Positions 61,691 to 64,000 of a stretch of 64,000 nucleotides of DNA are shown here, one piece after another. This DNA comes from Cristatella mucedo (taxonomy: Eukaryota; Bryozoa; Phylactolaemata; Cristatellidae), in NCBI GenBank assembly GCA_009760855.2, contig WPIO01000145.1, forward strand, positions 709,001 to 773,000. Reading direction: 5' to 3'. The notes beneath the pieces were generated by a model that saw nothing but the letters and a program-made list of their open reading frames with translations, was not told the origin of the DNA and did not search any database. The translations under genes and the position numbers were made by a program. Numbering within the stretch: the first letter of the stretch is position 1; each line of letters opens with the position of its first letter.

Positions 61691-63416
61691 AATATAACTG
61701 TACTGCTCACAAAAGCATAGCTTGTGGAAAATAAGCATATTTTTATGCCTCTGAGGCATGAAAAATTTCGAAATGAAGGTATTAAGAAGGAAATAAGATA
61801 AACTGAAGTTTCCTACAGTGTATTACTGATCGCAACTGATGACAGGGATGACGCTTTTCTCGCACAAAAAAATAACCTTTAACCCCGAGTTCTCTGTCAC
61901 TGAGGTTGTGGTGATTATAACAGTATTCAGTGTAGAAGTACACCGGATTTTCCAAAGTGAGCTGCACACAATTGCTTTTCGCTTCAATGAGCAAGCATTT
62001 GCCAAATTCGTTACAATGGTCGCCAATAAGAGGCACTCACAAGGTGAGAGGCTATATTCGGTGAAGTACTCTCACCTCTTTCTCATTAAGACTAGAGTTT
62101 CCGTTATAGATAGCTAAAGAGACTAAATGATTTACTTATTCTACCCATAACGGAAATGATGTTATTCAAAGGATTGGTGACTGTCCAAATAAGACTTAAA
62201 GGGTGTTTAATAAAATACGCAATTTCATTATTTTTGTTAGGATATTGATTAGTTAGAGATTTTTAATGAGCCGATAGAAGCTATAGCCCAAGCTGAACAG
62301 CTGATCAGTCAACTCAAGACAGACGCTACGTTGAAAAAGAGCTTACAATTTAGCTAAAACCAAATATCGGAGATCAGGTCAGCGCAACTCAAACTGTGGT
62401 TTTAGAAAGCCATGTCAAAATCAGCTAGAGAGCAATGGAGCTCCCGGCACTGGTCACAACCAATGAGCAAAAGCCGCTTAAGAAAAATCGTATCGTGAAA
62501 GCGTGTCTTGAAAGTCCGTCATGGTTTAGCAGAGATCTTAAGTTTAAAGAGCGTTCTTGAAGTCTTGCTAGAAGACTTTCTTTTCTTAGGCTGATAGACT
62601 GTCGATAAGAGAAATCAGTGCTTCTTGAGAGTGAGCATGCCGGATGAACTTTAAGTCTTTCATTATTCCGCAAGTTTCCACAAAGTTATGGTTTAATTAG
62701 GCCTATACTGGTGTTCATTCGCTCTTCAATTTACGTGAAACATTGGTGTACGAACCGAGATGCTGAAATTGATTTATAAACATTATTATAACGGTTTCAG
62801 TGCTCGGTATGCATAATTTGAGTTCCTACAGCACACCTTGACGCGATCTTTAAAAGCAAATGAGAATACGAAATTGAAACGTTCATGTATGCAGTTGCTG
62901 CTTGTTTTGAAAGTTGCTCATCTAAAAAGATGAAATACACGTGTAGCAATCCTTGGCCACGTCAGCAGTCCCCGAAAACAAAGCAATAACATACAATTCA
63001 TAATATTAATTTATTGTTCAGTTAATTTCGTAAATTTGCATGCAGCTAGCAAGCTCACAATCTAGCCCGGTTCCACAACGGGCGCCAAGTTAGAAACAAT
63101 TTTCCTGCGAGAATTCTTAACGATAAAGTTACACAATTAAACCAGAAACTCAGAACGAAATAGTCATATATTTGCATTAGCACCCCACACTCAGCCCATA
63201 GAGATGTCAAATTTTATAAGACGAATCTGGCTGACAAGTTCATGCAGGCAGTCTCTATAATGGAGTTCGCAGGAAGTGTCTTCAAAGTAGCTCTGATGCT
63301 TTTTATATAATTCTCAACCATAATCGCCTAGAGACGACGGAATAATATCAATGGGCGCCTGTGTAGTGGAGATTGAAGCTTTCTGGCTGACATTTCCACA
63401 ATGGTGATGGTGAGGT
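61691..63416. other. AT-rich intergenic DNA
   Basis: No gene or repeat family recognised. A short GGTGAGAG...CTCTCACC inverted repeat lies near 62043-62075. Confidence 0.4.
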
Positions 63417-63700
63417 TAATAATAATAATAACAATAATTCACTTGATAAAGCGCCCTCAGAGAACTTAATCTCTCTAGGCGCTTTACATGTGCTGTAAAG
63501 TGAAATGCAATTGAATGGTAAGTAAAATCATGCTTTAAAAAACAGACGAAATGAATAACATGGTTAGGGGTGACATGCACAGGGTCAGCATGCAAATGTG
63601 GTTAGTGGCAGCATGCACAGTGTCAGCACGCATAAGCACATCAAGGACGAATCACAGGGACCCACTAAATGCTGTCCTAAATAGGTGTGTTTTTAGGTTC
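63417..63700 (-). mobile_element. LINE family 1, 3' fragment
   Basis: (TAA)n, tail (AGCGCCCTCAGAGAACTTAA), and UTR blocks GACATGCACAGGGTCAGCAT and GACCCACTAAATGCTGTCCT. Confidence 0.82.
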
Positions 63701-64000
63701 TTGATTGGTGCCAAAATTTGTTTCCATTTGTTCATATCCACATTGAGAAGTCGAAGAAAGTACACATTTGAGACACAATTCAACATGTTGGCTAACTAAA
63801 AATGAGCTTTATATTTAATGATCGTCCGTGGTAAATCTAGCTGAAGTGCTTTCCCGCTGAATATACACATGCTGATTTAAAAAAAAATGCTCATTGCGAA
63901 ACATAACGGCAATCTAGTTATCATTTTTAAGACATTAGGTAGGCAGTAGAAATAAAAGAGATCGTACTACATCCGGCCGTGTGCAATGCTGGGAGTCTTC

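Overview
The window is nuclear DNA of a multicellular animal, most likely an invertebrate. The genes are split by spliceosomal introns with GT-AG borders. Long CA, AG and TAA microsatellites are common. There are many truncated non-LTR retrotransposons of the CR1/L2-like (Jockey superfamily) type, tRNA-derived SINEs, Tc1/mariner and Tigger/pogo relics, and one intact tRNA gene. The sequence alone does not name the species.

Two host protein genes can be rebuilt exon by exon, and they stand head to head. On the minus strand, from about 39.17 kb to 1.50 kb, lies SLX4 (BTBD12), the scaffold of structure-specific nucleases in DNA repair. I placed 21 coding exons (two boundaries and one exon are tentative) giving about 1,656 residues with the family's domain order: acidic N-terminus, one C2HC zinc finger, MLR-like XPF-binding region, BTB domain, long disordered region with SUMO-interaction-like motifs, SAP domain (MUS81 side) and the C-terminal SLX1-binding domain. 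On the plus strand, 39.58-47.00 kb, lies CCNC (cyclin C, the Mediator kinase-module cyclin): nine exons whose phases close perfectly into 284 residues. The two start codons are 412 bp apart, so that gap is probably a bidirectional promoter.

Layout: 0-1.5 kb, SLX4 3' flank; 1.5-39.2 kb, SLX4, with introns full of LINE tails, SINEs, a minisatellite and mariner relics; 39.2-39.6 kb, shared promoter; 39.6-47.0 kb, CCNC, with antisense LINEs in introns 3 and 7; 47.0-48.7 kb, CCNC 3' region; 49.1-52.0 kb, a Tigger relic broken up by a LINE and a SINE; 52.2 kb, tRNA-Thr(AGU); 53.3-60.8 kb, LINE fragments of two families and a decayed copy of an uncharacterised repetitive animal gene (57.2-58.3 kb); 61-64 kb, AT-rich DNA with a SINE and a LINE tail.

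The main mobile-element theme is a shared 3' tail. Autonomous LINE copies, the tRNA-derived SINE family A and a third short element (family C) all end in related sequence, which suggests that one LINE reverse transcriptase mobilises all three. I did not find a convincing unknown biochemical system. The best leads are the SLX4/CCNC promoter pair, the SINE-LINE tail sharing, two nearly identical inverted family C copies inside SLX4 introns, and the uncharacterised gene-family relic.
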